This document shows, piece by piece, positions 8,126 through 18,336 of a DNA stretch of 64,000 bases (position 1 is the stretch's first letter; each line of letters begins with the position of its first letter). A model generated the notes under the pieces. It did not search any database, had not been told where the DNA came from, and worked only from the letters and a program-made list of their open reading frames with translations. Made by a program: the position numbers and the translations under genes. The stretch comes from Stenotrophomonas rhizophila (GTDB lineage Bacteria; Pseudomonadota; Gammaproteobacteria; Xanthomonadales; Xanthomonadaceae), in the NCBI RefSeq assembly GCF_003651185.1, contig NZ_RCDC01000004.1:268541-332540 (forward strand), in the 5' to 3' direction.

Positions 8126-9688
8126 TCAGCTCTTCAGCCACCCCTCGCAGCCCGCGCTGCCGTCGTCGGAGGTGGCCGCCTTTGCGCACGTTGCGGTCAT
8201 CCGCGCCTGCAGCCGGGTGAGGCTCTCCGCGCCGTGATGCTCGCGGCTCCACGCCTGCAATGCGGCACCGAGCCGTTCGAAGCGCTGGCGGGTGCGCTGG
8301 TGGTAGCCGGCCGGCTGCACGGCGAGATCGGCGATGACCTCGGCCGTGGCGGTCTCGATCGCCGCCGCATCATCCGGGCTCAGGCGCAGCAGACCCTCCA
8401 CGAACAGCACGCCCCACTGCACGCGGGTGGCCGGCCCCTGTGCGCCCTGGTAGGCCTTGTGCAGCCAGGCGATGGCCGAGGCCTTGTCGCCGCGTTCTTC
8501 GGCAAGGTCGGCCAGTTCAGGCATGTAGTAGTACGGCGTCTCACTCCGATCAAGCTCGGCGAGCAGCAGTTTCTCTGCCGAAGCGTCGTCGTTGATCTGG
8601 CGCAGCACGTACACCGCGGTGCTGATCGTCGCTTGGCGTTCGTGCAGTGTGGTCGCGGCCGCATCGGCGGCGGCGACGCGTTGCGCCGCCTTTGCCTTCA
8701 GCGCTGCCGGAATGGCCTGGTCTGGCTGCTGCTCGCGCTGCAGGGCCAGTTCGGTGATCACCGTGCCCAGCCGCGCATCGGCCTTGTCGCCGAGTGCGTG
8801 GTCGGCGGCATCCAGCGCCTTGAGCAGCTGCACTCCCAGCTGCTGCGCCTGTTCCGGCGTGGCACTGGCCAGCGCCACCAGGGCAGGGCCTTGGTAGCCG
8901 AGCAGGTCACGATTGGCCCGGACCTCCGCGGGTGCTGCAAGAACGGCATCGAGCAGGGTGCGGGTGCGGGTGCGTTGCGCCGGTGTGGGTGTCTTGTCCG
9001 GCTTGCCGGCGCCGAGCGCCAGTAACGCGAACCGCCGCTGCAGCGCAGGCTCGGGCGCCGCCTTGGCCAGTTGCTGCAGCAATGACGCTGCATCACGTTC
9101 ACCAGCAAGGCGATTGGCATCCACTTCCCAGCCGTAATCGCCGAGCACGCGCCAGTCGTCGGCGCTGACGTCCCTGGGTGCGCTCAAGGCATGCTGCAGC
9201 ACCTCGCTGACCGCCGTGCGGCGGCCGGCGGCCAGGGTGAGTGCGCGGGTCAGCGCTTCACTGTCGTTGCCGCCGGCCAGGCGGGTGAGCTCGTTGCGCT
9301 GGGGGTCGAGCACGATCAGCGTCGGGTAGCCGCGCACGCCGAACCGCTCGCCCCAGGCCTGCGCGCCTTCTTCGTCGCCATCCAGATAGACGGGCACGTA
9401 CTGCCGGGTCAGCGCGATGAAGGCCGGATCCTTGAACAGCGTGGCCTTGAGCTGGTTGCAGGGCGGGCACCACACCGCACCCCAGTACAGCAGCACCGGT
9501 TTGCCGCTGTCGCGGGCCTCGGCGAAGGCGTCGTCGACATCACCGTGGCGCCACGCGATTTCATCGGCCTTGGCGGTCTCGGTGGTGGCCGCTTTCGGCG
9601 CGGGGGAGGGGGCGGGGGAGCAGGCGGGCAACAGGCTGACCACGCCGAGAAGACCAAGACAAAGAACACGCCGCATCGAGAGATCCAT
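8126..9688 (-). CDS. Thioredoxin-domain lipoprotein
   Basis: Envelope protein of 520 residues. A lipoprotein signal ends LLPAC, then a thioredoxin-fold domain (about 50-165) carries WCPPC near residue 75 and the cis-proline segment RGYPTLIVLD. The Trp-Cys-x-x-Cys site fits a disulfide reductase or DsbD-C-like domain. The remaining 350 residues are alpha-helical, possibly TPR-like, with no motif I can name. The start at 9688 gives a normal signal peptide; ATG 9676 is the alternative and neither has a clear ribosome binding site. It converges with the kinase gene. Confidence 0.75.
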   Translation of the reverse strand: MDLSMRRVLCLGLLGVVSLLPACSPAPSPAPKAATTETAKADEIAWRHGDVDDAFAEARDSGKPVLLYWGAVWCPPCNQLKATLFKDPAFIALTRQYVPVYLDGDEEGAQAWGERFGVRGYPTLIVLDPQRNELTRLAGGNDSEALTRALTLAAGRRTAVSEVLQHALSAPRDVSADDWRVLGDYGWEVDANRLAGERDAASLLQQLAKAAPEPALQRRFALLALGAGKPDKTPTPAQRTRTRTLLDAVLAAPAEVRANRDLLGYQGPALVALASATPEQAQQLGVQLLKALDAADHALGDKADARLGTVITELALQREQQPDQAIPAALKAKAAQRVAAADAAATTLHERQATISTAVYVLRQINDDASAEKLLLAELDRSETPYYYMPELADLAEERGDKASAIAWLHKAYQGAQGPATRVQWGVLFVEGLLRLSPDDAAAIETATAEVIADLAVQPAGYHQRTRQRFERLGAALQAWSREHHGAESLTRLQARMTATCAKAATSDDGSAGCEGWLKS

Positions 9689-9915
9689 ACGTATGAGAGC
9701 GCCGCGGACGCGGCATGTGACGAGTCTAGTCAGCGGCTGCAGTGCCGGGCGGGTCACGGTCATGCCGATTGCTCATGAGGCGTAGGGCGGCCGGGCATGT
9801 GGGGCAACGTTCCGCGGCAGCGTGAGGACGCCCGCCAGGCGGCAAGTGGCAGGCAATAGCCGCCGCGTTAACGAGGCAGTGGGCACGCTGGACACCCCTG
9901 TTCCCGGAGCCGCAC

Positions 9916-10572
9916 ATGGCCCTGAATCCACTTCCTGCACCGCCGGTTCTACTCGCGGCGCTTCTGCTGGCTTTGACGGGCTGCAGCAAACCACCGGCGG
10001 ATGCGCAGCGCGCCCCCACTGCGCCGGACGCCGCCTCACCAGCGGCCGCTGCAGCCGCGCCTGCCTATGCTGAAGGGGCGGGCGGCATCGCCGTTCGCCC
10101 GGTGCGCGGCGTGCAGGTGGTGCAGGATTTCCAGCGTGACTACCTCGCCTCGCCCACGTGGAAGCTGTTCGCGCCGCCTGGGAGCGTCGGTACGCCGCTG
10201 GTCGCCCTGGTGTTGGATGGCTCGGACAGTGTGACCGCCGGCGAGCTGCGGATCGGCCGCAGCGACGACGCAACGGCGGTCAAGGCCTGTCTGGAGACGC
10301 CGGCCGAAGCGACCGCGCCCGCGGCACCGGCCACGGTCGATATCGGCGGCGTGCCGTTCACCCACGCCACGGTGGGCGATGCGGCCATGAGCCATTACGT
10401 CAACGCCGAGAGCTACCGCGCAGTGCACAACGGCGCCTGTTATGCGATCGATCTGGTCGTCGCCGGCACGCGCCCGGAGGTGTATGACCCGCCGCGCACG
10501 CCGCCATTCACCCACCAAGAGGCCGCATCGCGCTTGGCGGAGGCCCTCAAGGCGGTGTACTGGCTGCCGTGA
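9916..10572 (+). CDS. Small hypothetical lipoprotein
   Basis: 218 residues. The signal peptide ends ALTGC, a textbook lipobox, followed by an Ala/Pro-rich spacer and a compact domain of about 170 residues. The ATG follows CCGGAG. No family is recognised. It ends six bases before the stop of the convergent sensor kinase gene and stands apart from any obvious operon. Confidence 0.7.
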   Translation: MALNPLPAPPVLLAALLLALTGCSKPPADAQRAPTAPDAASPAAAAAAPAYAEGAGGIAVRPVRGVQVVQDFQRDYLASPTWKLFAPPGSVGTPLVALVLDGSDSVTAGELRIGRSDDATAVKACLETPAEATAPAAPATVDIGGVPFTHATVGDAAMSHYVNAESYRAVHNGACYAIDLVVAGTRPEVYDPPRTPPFTHQEAASRLAEALKAVYWLP

Positions 10573-10578
10573 TGTGTT

Positions 10579-11976
10579 TCAGCCCGCCCGCGATGGAAAT
10601 GCAAGCATGACCTGGGCGCCGCCCAGCGGTGAACCGCCGATGGTGAGCGTGGCACGGTGCCGTCCGGCGATCTCGGCCACGATGGCCAGGCCCAGCCCGC
10701 AGCCATCCCCATGGGCATCCCCGCGCCAGAACCGCTCGGTGACACGGCTGCGCAGTGACGGATCGATCCCGGCGCCGTTGTCGTTGACGCTGAGCCGCGT
10801 CTCGCCGCGGGTGGCCTCCACGCTGACCGTGATCACGCCGTCCAGTGCGCCGTAACGCAGGGCGTTGTCGACCAGGTTGCTGATCGCCTCGCGCAGCAAT
10901 TGGGGCTCGCCCATCACCATGACACCGGCATCGGGACCTTCGTAGCCGAGGTCGACGTTGGCAATCACCGCGCGGTCCATCAGCCGCTCCAGTTCATCGC
11001 GTGCGAGCTCGGCCAGATCCACCGGACGCATGGTCAGCATCGCGCCGGCGCTGTCTTCAGAGCGGCTGAGGATCAGCAGTTGGTGGGTCAGATGGCGCAG
11101 ACGTGTCAATCCGCGCAGCAATCCGGCCAGCGCGTCACGCTGCGCAGCAGGATCCTGCTCGCGCAGCGCACTCTCCAGTTCGATCTGCAGCCCGGCCAGC
11201 GGCGTGCGCAGTTGGTGTGCGGCGTTGCTGATGAAGCGCTGCTGGGCGTCCTGCATCGCTGACAGGCGGCTCACCAGCTGGTTGAAGGCATCCACCGCCG
11301 GCCACAGCTCGCGTGGCGCGGCGTCGCGCGGCTCCAGCGGGGTCAGGGCATCCAGCGGTGCGCTGGCCAGCCGTCGCGCCGCGCCGTTGGTATGCCGCGC
11401 CGCCGCGCCTGTGCCGGACCACGCCAGCCACGCCGCGAGCAGCAGGATCGTGCCCTGCAGCGGAATGCTTGCCAGCAGCAGTCGATGCTCCAGCCGAAGG
11501 CGCTTGGTGCGGGTCTCGGCCACGCGGATCACAATCGGGGTGGCCGAACCCGGCGGGGTCATCGCGACCTGCACCACGCGCACGTCGCGGGCATCGATCA
11601 CCGCGTCATAGTAGCTGCGCGCAGGGCTGTCATCGGCGTCCTCGGCCAGCGCGGCGGTGGCGGTCGGCAGCGCCCCGGTACCGTAGAGCCGCGTGCCATC
11701 GGCGCGGGTCACGTCGCCATATATCCGATCCACCGTGTCCCAGGTGAACATGCGCGAGACGGCGGGGGAGATCTCCATGTGGGCGGTGTCGCCGCGCACC
11801 TCGATCAACTGTGCCAGCGACATCGCCGAATCCAGCAGCCAGCGGTCGTACACCTGTTCGGCGTAATGCCGCGCCAATACGAACGCGCCCACCGCACTGG
11901 CCAGCAGCAGCACCAGCAGCGGCAGCCACAAGCGCCGCAGCAGGACGCCGCGCAGGCTGTACGGCGCATCAGCCAT
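10579..11976 (-). CDS. Sensor histidine kinase
   Basis: Inner-membrane sensor kinase of 465 residues. There are two membrane segments (about 15-35 and 160-185) around a periplasmic domain. The phospho-acceptor is in AHQLRTPLAG (His near 254), and the ATPase boxes are EAISNLVDNALRYG, DNGAGI and GLGLAIV. The start ATG 11976 overlaps the response-regulator gene by eight bases, so the pair is co-translated. It stands divergent from the metal-efflux operon, which suggests that it senses periplasmic metal and controls that pump. No obvious metal-binding His/Cys cluster is visible in the sensor domain. Confidence 0.9.
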   Translation of the reverse strand: MADAPYSLRGVLLRRLWLPLLVLLLASAVGAFVLARHYAEQVYDRWLLDSAMSLAQLIEVRGDTAHMEISPAVSRMFTWDTVDRIYGDVTRADGTRLYGTGALPTATAALAEDADDSPARSYYDAVIDARDVRVVQVAMTPPGSATPIVIRVAETRTKRLRLEHRLLLASIPLQGTILLLAAWLAWSGTGAAARHTNGAARRLASAPLDALTPLEPRDAAPRELWPAVDAFNQLVSRLSAMQDAQQRFISNAAHQLRTPLAGLQIELESALREQDPAAQRDALAGLLRGLTRLRHLTHQLLILSRSEDSAGAMLTMRPVDLAELARDELERLMDRAVIANVDLGYEGPDAGVMVMGEPQLLREAISNLVDNALRYGALDGVITVSVEATRGETRLSVNDNGAGIDPSLRSRVTERFWRGDAHGDGCGLGLAIVAEIAGRHRATLTIGGSPLGGAQVMLAFPSRAG

Positions 11977-12643
11977 CACTGGCTTCCAGGCGGTAGCCAA
12001 GACCACGGAGCATGCGGATGCCGATCTTGGCATCGGCCGATTGCAGCTTGCGGCGCAGGCGGCTGATGTGGACTTCGATCACCGACAGGCTGGCCTCGTG
12101 GTCCCAGCTGTAGACCGCATCGAACAGGCGCTGCTTGGCCACGATGCGCCCCGGCTGCTGCAGCAGGATCTCCATCAGGGCCAGCTCGCGTGCGGTGAGT
12201 TCCAGCGGTTGATCACCAACACGAAGTTCGCGGGTGCCGGTATCCAGGCGCAGTGCGCCCAGCTGGCGCAGGGCAGGGGCGGTGGACTGGCGACGGGCGA
12301 GCGCACGCAGGCGCGCTTCGAGTTCGCCGAGGGCGAAGGGTTTGGCAAGGTAGTCATCGCCGCCACCATCCAAGCCGCGGATGCGGTCCTCCACGCCGTC
12401 GCGGGCGGTGAGAATCAGCACCGGCACGGTAAAGCCGTCCTGCCGCAGCCGCGCCAGCAGATCCAATCCATCGATGTCGGGCAAGGAAAGATCCAGCACC
12501 ACCAGGTCATAGCTGACGCTGGCCAGCGCCGACGGCGCGGCCAGGCCACGGGCGAGATGATCGCAGGCATGACCGGCGCGGGTGAGTGCGCGCACCAGGC
12601 CATCGGCCAGCGCGGCATCGTCTTCAATCAGCAGAATGCGCAT
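11969..12643 (-). CDS. OmpR/PhoB-family response regulator
   Basis: 224 residues. The receiver domain has the acidic pair (EDD at 7-9), phospho-Asp in VLDLSLPD (near 51) and conserved Lys in KPFALGELEARL. The C-terminal winged helix has the ELTARELALMEILLQ start and the VEVHISRLRRKL recognition segment. It is the first gene of a two-gene operon with the sensor kinase. Its start is 62 bp from that of the outer-membrane efflux gene on the opposite strand. That short gap holds two TTGACG repeats (near 12651 and 12674), which may be promoter or operator elements. Confidence 0.92.
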   Translation of the reverse strand: MRILLIEDDAALADGLVRALTRAGHACDHLARGLAAPSALASVSYDLVVLDLSLPDIDGLDLLARLRQDGFTVPVLILTARDGVEDRIRGLDGGGDDYLAKPFALGELEARLRALARRQSTAPALRQLGALRLDTGTRELRVGDQPLELTARELALMEILLQQPGRIVAKQRLFDAVYSWDHEASLSVIEVHISRLRRKLQSADAKIGIRMLRGLGYRLEASDG

Positions 12644-12705
12644 TGCAAGGTTGACGCAAGGTTCGGGAAAGTTTGACGAAAGCGCTGCACCTTACCGTGT
12701 CGGCA

Positions 12706-13965
12706 ATGAATATCACCACCCGCTGTGCCGCCCTGATGGCCGCACTTCTGATAGCGCCGGGCACCGCTTCGGCACTGACGCTGGCCCAGGCGGAACAGGC
12801 CATGGCAGCGCACAACCCGGATCTGCTCGCGGCAGCGATCGAGCTGCGCGGCACGCAGGGCGATGCCTTGAGTGCGTCGCGACGCCCCAGCCCGGAGCTG
12901 AGCGTGGGCACCTCCAAGATCAGCCGGCAGGAGGGCATCGGCCCGGGCCGATGGAAAGACAAGCGCGTGGATTCCACACTCGGCCTGGGCTGGACCTGGG
13001 AGCGCGGTGGCAAGCGCGGTTGGCGCATGCGTCAGGCCGACGCCTTGGTCGAGGCGGCCAACCTCAGCCTGCTCGACGGACGACGCCAACAGCAGGTCGC
13101 GCTCACCGAGGCGTACTTCGGGTTGAAGGCTGCGCAGGAACTGCAACGCATCGCGGAGGAGGACCGGCGCGCGTCGGCGGAGAGCCTGGCCGCAGCGGAC
13201 AAGCAGGTGGCGACCGGCGCCATGGCCCCGATCGAGCGCTCGCGATTGGCGGTGGATGACCTCAAGGTGGCCGATGCCGCCCGTGAGGCCGAGCGTGGCC
13301 TTCGCGAGGCACGGCATGCGCTTGCGCTGCTGCTGGGCAATGACATCGATGCTGCGCTCAGCGCCGACGATGCGTGGCCGCGCGCGCGCTCGAGCGCGAC
13401 ACCCGCGACACCCGCACCGACCGCATTGGAGGATCGCGTTGATCTGCGAGCTGCCCAAGCGCGGGTGATCGCGGCGGACGCGGCACGTGCACTGGCACGC
13501 AGTGAACGCCGGCGCGACGTGCAGTTCGGCATCGAAGCCGAGCGCGAGCCCGCCGATATCGGCGGGGTGACCTGGGGCGTTTCGATGAGCGTACCGCTGG
13601 GCGGTGCCAAGCGCTGGCGGGGCGAGCAGCAACGAGCGGAGGCGGACTACGAGGCCGCCGTCCTGGAACGGCAGCAGTTGCGGCGTGCAGCCACCGCCGA
13701 ACTGGATCAGCTGCAGCACGCACTGGCCGCCGCCGCACAACGCCGCACCGAGTACGAACAGCTGCAGGGACCGGCGGCCAGGCAAAGCCTGGACGGCCTG
13801 GAACTGGCCTATCGCCGCGGCGCTGCCACCTTGACCGATCTGCTGGACGCACGGCGCAGCTGGCGCGAGTTCGAATCCGATCTGATCGATGCGCGGTTGG
13901 CGCATGCCTCCGCCCTGGCGCGCTGGAACGCCGCCGTTACTGCTTCCGAAGGACTCCCCCGATGA
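12706..13965 (+). CDS. czcC: TolC-family outer-membrane factor of a metal efflux pump (CzcC-like)
   Basis: 419 residues with a signal peptide ending ASA and two TolC-type helical repeats beginning LTLAQAEQAMAAHNPDL. The first gene of a three-gene operon with periplasmic adaptor and RND pump genes; its TGA overlaps the next ATG. ATG 12706 is preferred over 12673 because the signal peptide starts there. Divergently controlled two-component genes lie 62 bp away. The name follows from the operon context and is used in the family sense, as the metal is not proven. Confidence 0.82.
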   Translation: MNITTRCAALMAALLIAPGTASALTLAQAEQAMAAHNPDLLAAAIELRGTQGDALSASRRPSPELSVGTSKISRQEGIGPGRWKDKRVDSTLGLGWTWERGGKRGWRMRQADALVEAANLSLLDGRRQQQVALTEAYFGLKAAQELQRIAEEDRRASAESLAAADKQVATGAMAPIERSRLAVDDLKVADAAREAERGLREARHALALLLGNDIDAALSADDAWPRARSSATPATPAPTALEDRVDLRAAQARVIAADAARALARSERRRDVQFGIEAEREPADIGGVTWGVSMSVPLGGAKRWRGEQQRAEADYEAAVLERQQLRRAATAELDQLQHALAAAAQRRTEYEQLQGPAARQSLDGLELAYRRGAATLTDLLDARRSWREFESDLIDARLAHASALARWNAAVTASEGLPR

Positions 13966-15140
13966 TGTACTCCCGCACCGCCGGCTCGGCCCGGCTGCTT
14001 TCGCTGCTCGTGGCCGCCGTGCTGGCCGGTGGCTGCGCGCGCGACGCCGGACCTGTGGCCGTGCCGGCCCCGACGGTCGAGGGCGCCACCATCCGCTTCG
14101 CTGCCGACAGCCCGCAACTGAAGGTGCTGCGAAGCGAAGAAGTGACCGATGGCTCGGCCTCGGTCCTGCAGCTGCCGGCGCGCATTACCTGGGATGACAC
14201 GCGTTCCAGCATGCTGCGCTCGCCGCTGCCGGGCCAGGTGGCGCGTATCGAGGCGGCGCCCGGCCAGAAGATCAAGGCCGGCCAGGTGCTGGCGTGGGTG
14301 ACCTCGCCTGAGTTCGGGCAGGTGCAGGCCGAGGGCGCACGTGGCGCCGCCGAGCTGCGTCAGGCACGCAACGAACTGGCCCGCGTCCGCGAACTGCACG
14401 AGGCCGGCGTCGCCTCGGGGCGCGAACTGGACGAAGCCGAATCCGCGCTGGCGGCCAACGAGGCCGAGCATGCCCGCCTGCAGGCGCTGACGCGTGGTTT
14501 TGGCAGCAGCCGCAGCATCGACCAGCGCATGCCGCTACGCTCGCCGATCGACGGCATCCTGGTCGAGCGTCGGATGAGCCCGGGCATGAGCGTGTCGCCG
14601 GAGGCCGAGCTGCCGCTGGCGGTGGTGAGCGATCCAGACCGGCTGTGGCTGATCGTCGATGTTCCCGAGGCGCTTGCGGGGCGCCTCAAGCCAGGGATGG
14701 CCGTGAGCCTCACGCCGGGCCAAGGCGAAGCAGCGCACGCCGTACTCGGCCATGTCGATGACTACATCGACACCGAGCGCCACGTGGTGCAGGCGCGTGC
14801 AGAGCTGGACAACCGTGAGCGCCGCTTCAAGGCGGGTCAGTACGTACGGGCTGCGATCACGGTGCCGATGGACGGTGGCGTATCGCTGCCGGAGGGGGCA
14901 GTGCTGCTGCTCGGGCGTGAGCAGGTGGTGTTCGTCGACGAGGGCAAGGGCCGGTTCGCGCGGCGCTCCGTGCAGGCCGAGGAGTTGGGCCAAGGGCGCT
15001 TGTGGGTGGGGCAGGGGCTGGCCGCCGGCGCGCGCGTGGTTGTGGACGGCGGTCTGCTGCTGCAGCAGGTGCTCGATCAAAACGTTGGCAGCGCTGAGTC
15101 ACCCGCCGGTGGTGCGGCGGCAGCCAAGGCTGCCCCATGA
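13962..15140 (+). CDS. czcB: Periplasmic adaptor of a heavy-metal RND pump (CzcB-like)
   Basis: 392 residues, with a lipoprotein-like signal (VLAGGCARD). The lipoyl half-motifs are around PLPGQVARIEAAPGQKIKAGQVLAWV and PLRSPIDGILVERRMSPG, separated by a coiled-coil hairpin (ELARVRELHEAGVASGRELD). A beta-barrel and membrane-proximal domain follow. It joins the outer-membrane channel to the pump. The start overlaps the preceding stop by four bases and the stop overlaps the pump ATG, so all three are translationally coupled. Confidence 0.85.
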   Translation: MMYSRTAGSARLLSLLVAAVLAGGCARDAGPVAVPAPTVEGATIRFAADSPQLKVLRSEEVTDGSASVLQLPARITWDDTRSSMLRSPLPGQVARIEAAPGQKIKAGQVLAWVTSPEFGQVQAEGARGAAELRQARNELARVRELHEAGVASGRELDEAESALAANEAEHARLQALTRGFGSSRSIDQRMPLRSPIDGILVERRMSPGMSVSPEAELPLAVVSDPDRLWLIVDVPEALAGRLKPGMAVSLTPGQGEAAHAVLGHVDDYIDTERHVVQARAELDNRERRFKAGQYVRAAITVPMDGGVSLPEGAVLLLGREQVVFVDEGKGRFARRSVQAEELGQGRLWVGQGLAAGARVVVDGGLLLQQVLDQNVGSAESPAGGAAAAKAAP

Positions 15141-18100
15141 TCGATCGTCTGATTGCGTACTGCCTGCGTCAGCCGTTGATGGTGATGCTGGCGCTGCTGA
15201 TCTTCATCGGCGCCTCGTTCGCCGCGTTCCGCGAGCTGCCGGTGGAAGCCTTCCCGGACGTCTCCGATACCCAGGTCACCGTGGTGACGCTGCACCCTGG
15301 GCGCGCGGCCGAAGAAGTTGAGCGCGAAGTCACGATGCCGCTGGAGGTGGCGCTGTCCGGTATCCCGCACTCGGTGCGCGTGTTCTCGCACACCCAGTTC
15401 GGGCTGTCGATGATCATCCTGACCTTCGATGACGGCGCCGACGACTATTTCGCGCGCGCCCAGGTAATGGAGCGCCTGCAGGGGGTGGACCTGCCCGACG
15501 GTGTGCAGCCGGAGATGGAGGCGATGAGTTCGGCGGTGGGCGAGATCTACCGCTATGTCCTGCACGCGCCACACATGAGCTCCACTGAGCTGCGCACCGT
15601 GCAGGAATGGGTCATGGAGCGGCGCCTGCGTACGGTGCCGGGCGTGGCCGACGTGGTCAGTTTTGGCGGCTATGCACGGACCTTCCAGGTGGAGCCGGAC
15701 CTGGGCAAGCTGCGTGACCGCGGGATCAGCCTGGAGGAATTTGCCGAGGCGCTGGAGCGGGGTAGTGCGAACGCCGGCGGCGGCTATGTAGAACGTGGGC
15801 AGCAGCAGTATCTGATCCGTGGTGTTGGGCTGATGCGTTCGCCGGCCGATATCGGCACCGTTGTGGTGGGGGAGCGGCAAGGCACACCGGTGCTGGTGCG
15901 CGACCTCGCCCGCATCGTCGATACCGGCCTGCCGCGGCAGGGCCTGGTTGGCCAGGATGACAACGACGACGCCGTGTTCGGCATGGTGCTGATGCGCAAG
16001 GGCGAGAACCCGTCCCTGGTGCTGGATGCGTTGCATGCGCGCGTGGCCGAGATCGAGGCCACTCACCTGCCGGACGGGGTCACGCTTGAACCGTTCTACG
16101 ACCGTTCCTGGCTGGTCTCGACCACCCTGAAGACGGTGTTCCGCAACCTGGTGGAGGGTGCGGTGCTGGTGTTCCTGGTGCTGTGGCTGTTCCTCTACAA
16201 CGCCCGTGCGGCGTTGATCGTGGCAGCGATGATGCCGCTGGCCTTGCTGTCGACCTTCCTCGGCCTGCACCTGTGGGGCGTGCCGGCCAATCTGCTCTCA
16301 CTGGGCGCGATGGACTTCGGCATCATCATCGATGGTGCGGTGATCGTGACCGAGCACATCGTCTCGCGCATGTCGAAGATGCCGCCCGGCAGCACCCGGC
16401 GCGAGCGCATGGCGACGGTGTTGTCAGCCGCGTCGGAGGTGGGGCGGCCGACCTTCTTCTCGATGCTGATCATCATCGCCGCGCACATCCCGATCTTCAC
16501 CCTGCAGCGCCAGGAAGGCCGGATGTTCGCCCCCATGGCCTATTCGGTGACGTCGGCGCTGATCGGCGCACTGATCCTTGCCCTGACCGTGGTGCCGCTG
16601 CTGTGCTTCTGGTGGCTGCGGCGCGAGCGGTTGAAAGGCGAGAACCCGGTGATGAACCGGCTGGTCGGCTGGTACCGCCCGTGGCTGGAGGGGGCGATGG
16701 CGCGGCCCCGTGCGGTGGTGCTTGCGGCAGTGGCCATGTTGGTGGTGACGCTGGCGTTGGGCACGCGGTTGGGGTCGGAATTCCTGCCCGAACTGGACGA
16801 AGGCTCGATCTGGCTGACCGCCACACTCGACCCCAGCACCAGCCTGGCCGAGGCGCAGGCCCAATCCCGGCGCATCCGTGACCTGGTGCGGACCCTGCCC
16901 GAGGTTTCGACGGTGGTGGCCAAGCTGGGTCGCCCCGAGGATGGCTCCGATGCCAAGGGCGCCAACCAGATCGAAGCGCTGGTTGCGCTCAGGCCCGAGT
17001 CCGAGTGGACCCGAAAGATCGACAAGCGCGAGCTGGTGGCGCAGATGCAGCGCATTCTGGAAGCGCGTATTCCCGGCCCCGAGTTCTCGATCTCCCAGCC
17101 GGTGCGCGACAACATCCTGGAGAGTATTTCCCAAATCAAGGGCCAGGTGGTGATCAAGGTCAGTGGCGAGGATCTGGACGTGCTGACCGGCCAGGCCCAG
17201 GCGATCCTGGCGCAGGTGAAGGGCGTGGACGGCGTGGAGAGCGCTTTCATCGACCGCGACGGCAGCCTGCCGCAGCTGCGCATCGATATCGATCGCGACC
17301 GCGCGGCGCGCTACGGCCTCAACGTGCAGGATATCGATGCCGTGATCGAGACCGCCATCGGCGGCCGCGAGGTCGGCCAACTGTGGGAGGGCGAGCGCCA
17401 GTTCCCGATCAGCCTGCGCCTGTCCGATGCCGACCGCGATCTGCAGCGCCTGCGCACCGTGCCGGTGGGGACGGCCTCAGGCCAGACAGTGACGCTGGGC
17501 GATGTAGCGGACTTCAACATGGCCAGCGGCGCGATCAACATCTCGCGTGAGAACGCCCAGCGCGTCAAAGCCGTGAGCATCTTCATCGCCGGCCGCGACA
17601 TGGGCAGCGTCGTTGCCGATATGCGCAAGCAGGTGGATGCCACCATTCAATTGCCAGAAGGCTACCGCATCGACTGGTCCGGCGAGTTCGAGAACCAGCA
17701 GCGCGCCATGGCTCGCCTGGGCTGGGTGGTGCCCCTGTCGGTGCTGATCATCTTCGTGCTGCTGTTTGATGCCTTCAAGGACGTCACCAGCGCCGCGCTG
17801 ATCCTGGCCAACGTTCCGCTGGCGATGATCGGCGGCATCCTGGCGCTGCTGCTGACCGGGATTCCGTTGTCGGTGTCGGCGGCGATCGGCTTCATTGCGT
17901 TGTTCGGGCAAGCGGTGCTCAACGGCGTGATCATGCTGACGCGCTTCGGGCAATTGCGCGAGCAGGGCATGGTGCTCTACGACGCCGTGGTGCAGGGCGC
18001 ACTGCAGCGCCTGCGCACGGTGCTGATGACGGCGCTGTTGGCGATGTTCGGGTTGCTGCCGATGGCGACGTCGCATGCGATTGGCGCTGAGACCCAGAAG

Positions 18101-18241
18101 CCGCTGGCGGTGGTGGTGATTGGCGGGCTGCTCTCGGCGATGTTGCTAACCCTGCTGGTACTGCCGACGCTGTACTACTGGGTGCATCGCCGGCGGGAGC
18201 AGCGGCGGGGCGGGGTGGGGGCGGAGGCCGAAGCGGTGTAA
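15137..18241 (+). CDS. czcA: Heavy-metal efflux RND permease (CzcA-like)
   Basis: Proton-driven inner-membrane pump of 1034 residues, the normal HME-RND length, with 12 membrane segments and two large periplasmic loops. The family motif of the Zn/Co/Cd/Ni group is seen as DFGIIIDGAVIVTEH (about 393-407); the copper/silver group has a different sequence. The final residue is His where CzcA usually has Asn. Signature ends such as LPVEAFPDVSDTQVTV and SLGAMDFG are intact. It is the last gene of the operon, with the two-component regulators divergent upstream. Confidence 0.9.
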   Translation: MIDRLIAYCLRQPLMVMLALLIFIGASFAAFRELPVEAFPDVSDTQVTVVTLHPGRAAEEVEREVTMPLEVALSGIPHSVRVFSHTQFGLSMIILTFDDGADDYFARAQVMERLQGVDLPDGVQPEMEAMSSAVGEIYRYVLHAPHMSSTELRTVQEWVMERRLRTVPGVADVVSFGGYARTFQVEPDLGKLRDRGISLEEFAEALERGSANAGGGYVERGQQQYLIRGVGLMRSPADIGTVVVGERQGTPVLVRDLARIVDTGLPRQGLVGQDDNDDAVFGMVLMRKGENPSLVLDALHARVAEIEATHLPDGVTLEPFYDRSWLVSTTLKTVFRNLVEGAVLVFLVLWLFLYNARAALIVAAMMPLALLSTFLGLHLWGVPANLLSLGAMDFGIIIDGAVIVTEHIVSRMSKMPPGSTRRERMATVLSAASEVGRPTFFSMLIIIAAHIPIFTLQRQEGRMFAPMAYSVTSALIGALILALTVVPLLCFWWLRRERLKGENPVMNRLVGWYRPWLEGAMARPRAVVLAAVAMLVVTLALGTRLGSEFLPELDEGSIWLTATLDPSTSLAEAQAQSRRIRDLVRTLPEVSTVVAKLGRPEDGSDAKGANQIEALVALRPESEWTRKIDKRELVAQMQRILEARIPGPEFSISQPVRDNILESISQIKGQVVIKVSGEDLDVLTGQAQAILAQVKGVDGVESAFIDRDGSLPQLRIDIDRDRAARYGLNVQDIDAVIETAIGGREVGQLWEGERQFPISLRLSDADRDLQRLRTVPVGTASGQTVTLGDVADFNMASGAINISRENAQRVKAVSIFIAGRDMGSVVADMRKQVDATIQLPEGYRIDWSGEFENQQRAMARLGWVVPLSVLIIFVLLFDAFKDVTSAALILANVPLAMIGGILALLLTGIPLSVSAAIGFIALFGQAVLNGVIMLTRFGQLREQGMVLYDAVVQGALQRLRTVLMTALLAMFGLLPMATSHAIGAETQKPLAVVVIGGLLSAMLLTLLVLPTLYYWVHRRREQRRGGVGAEAEAV

Positions 18242-18336
18242 AAGGCGCTGGCCGGCTGGCTGGGTAGGGCGCGGAGGCGTCGTTGCCCGGCCGGCGGTAT
18301 GATCTGCGATCGCACGGAGAGCGGAGCTGATCAGGA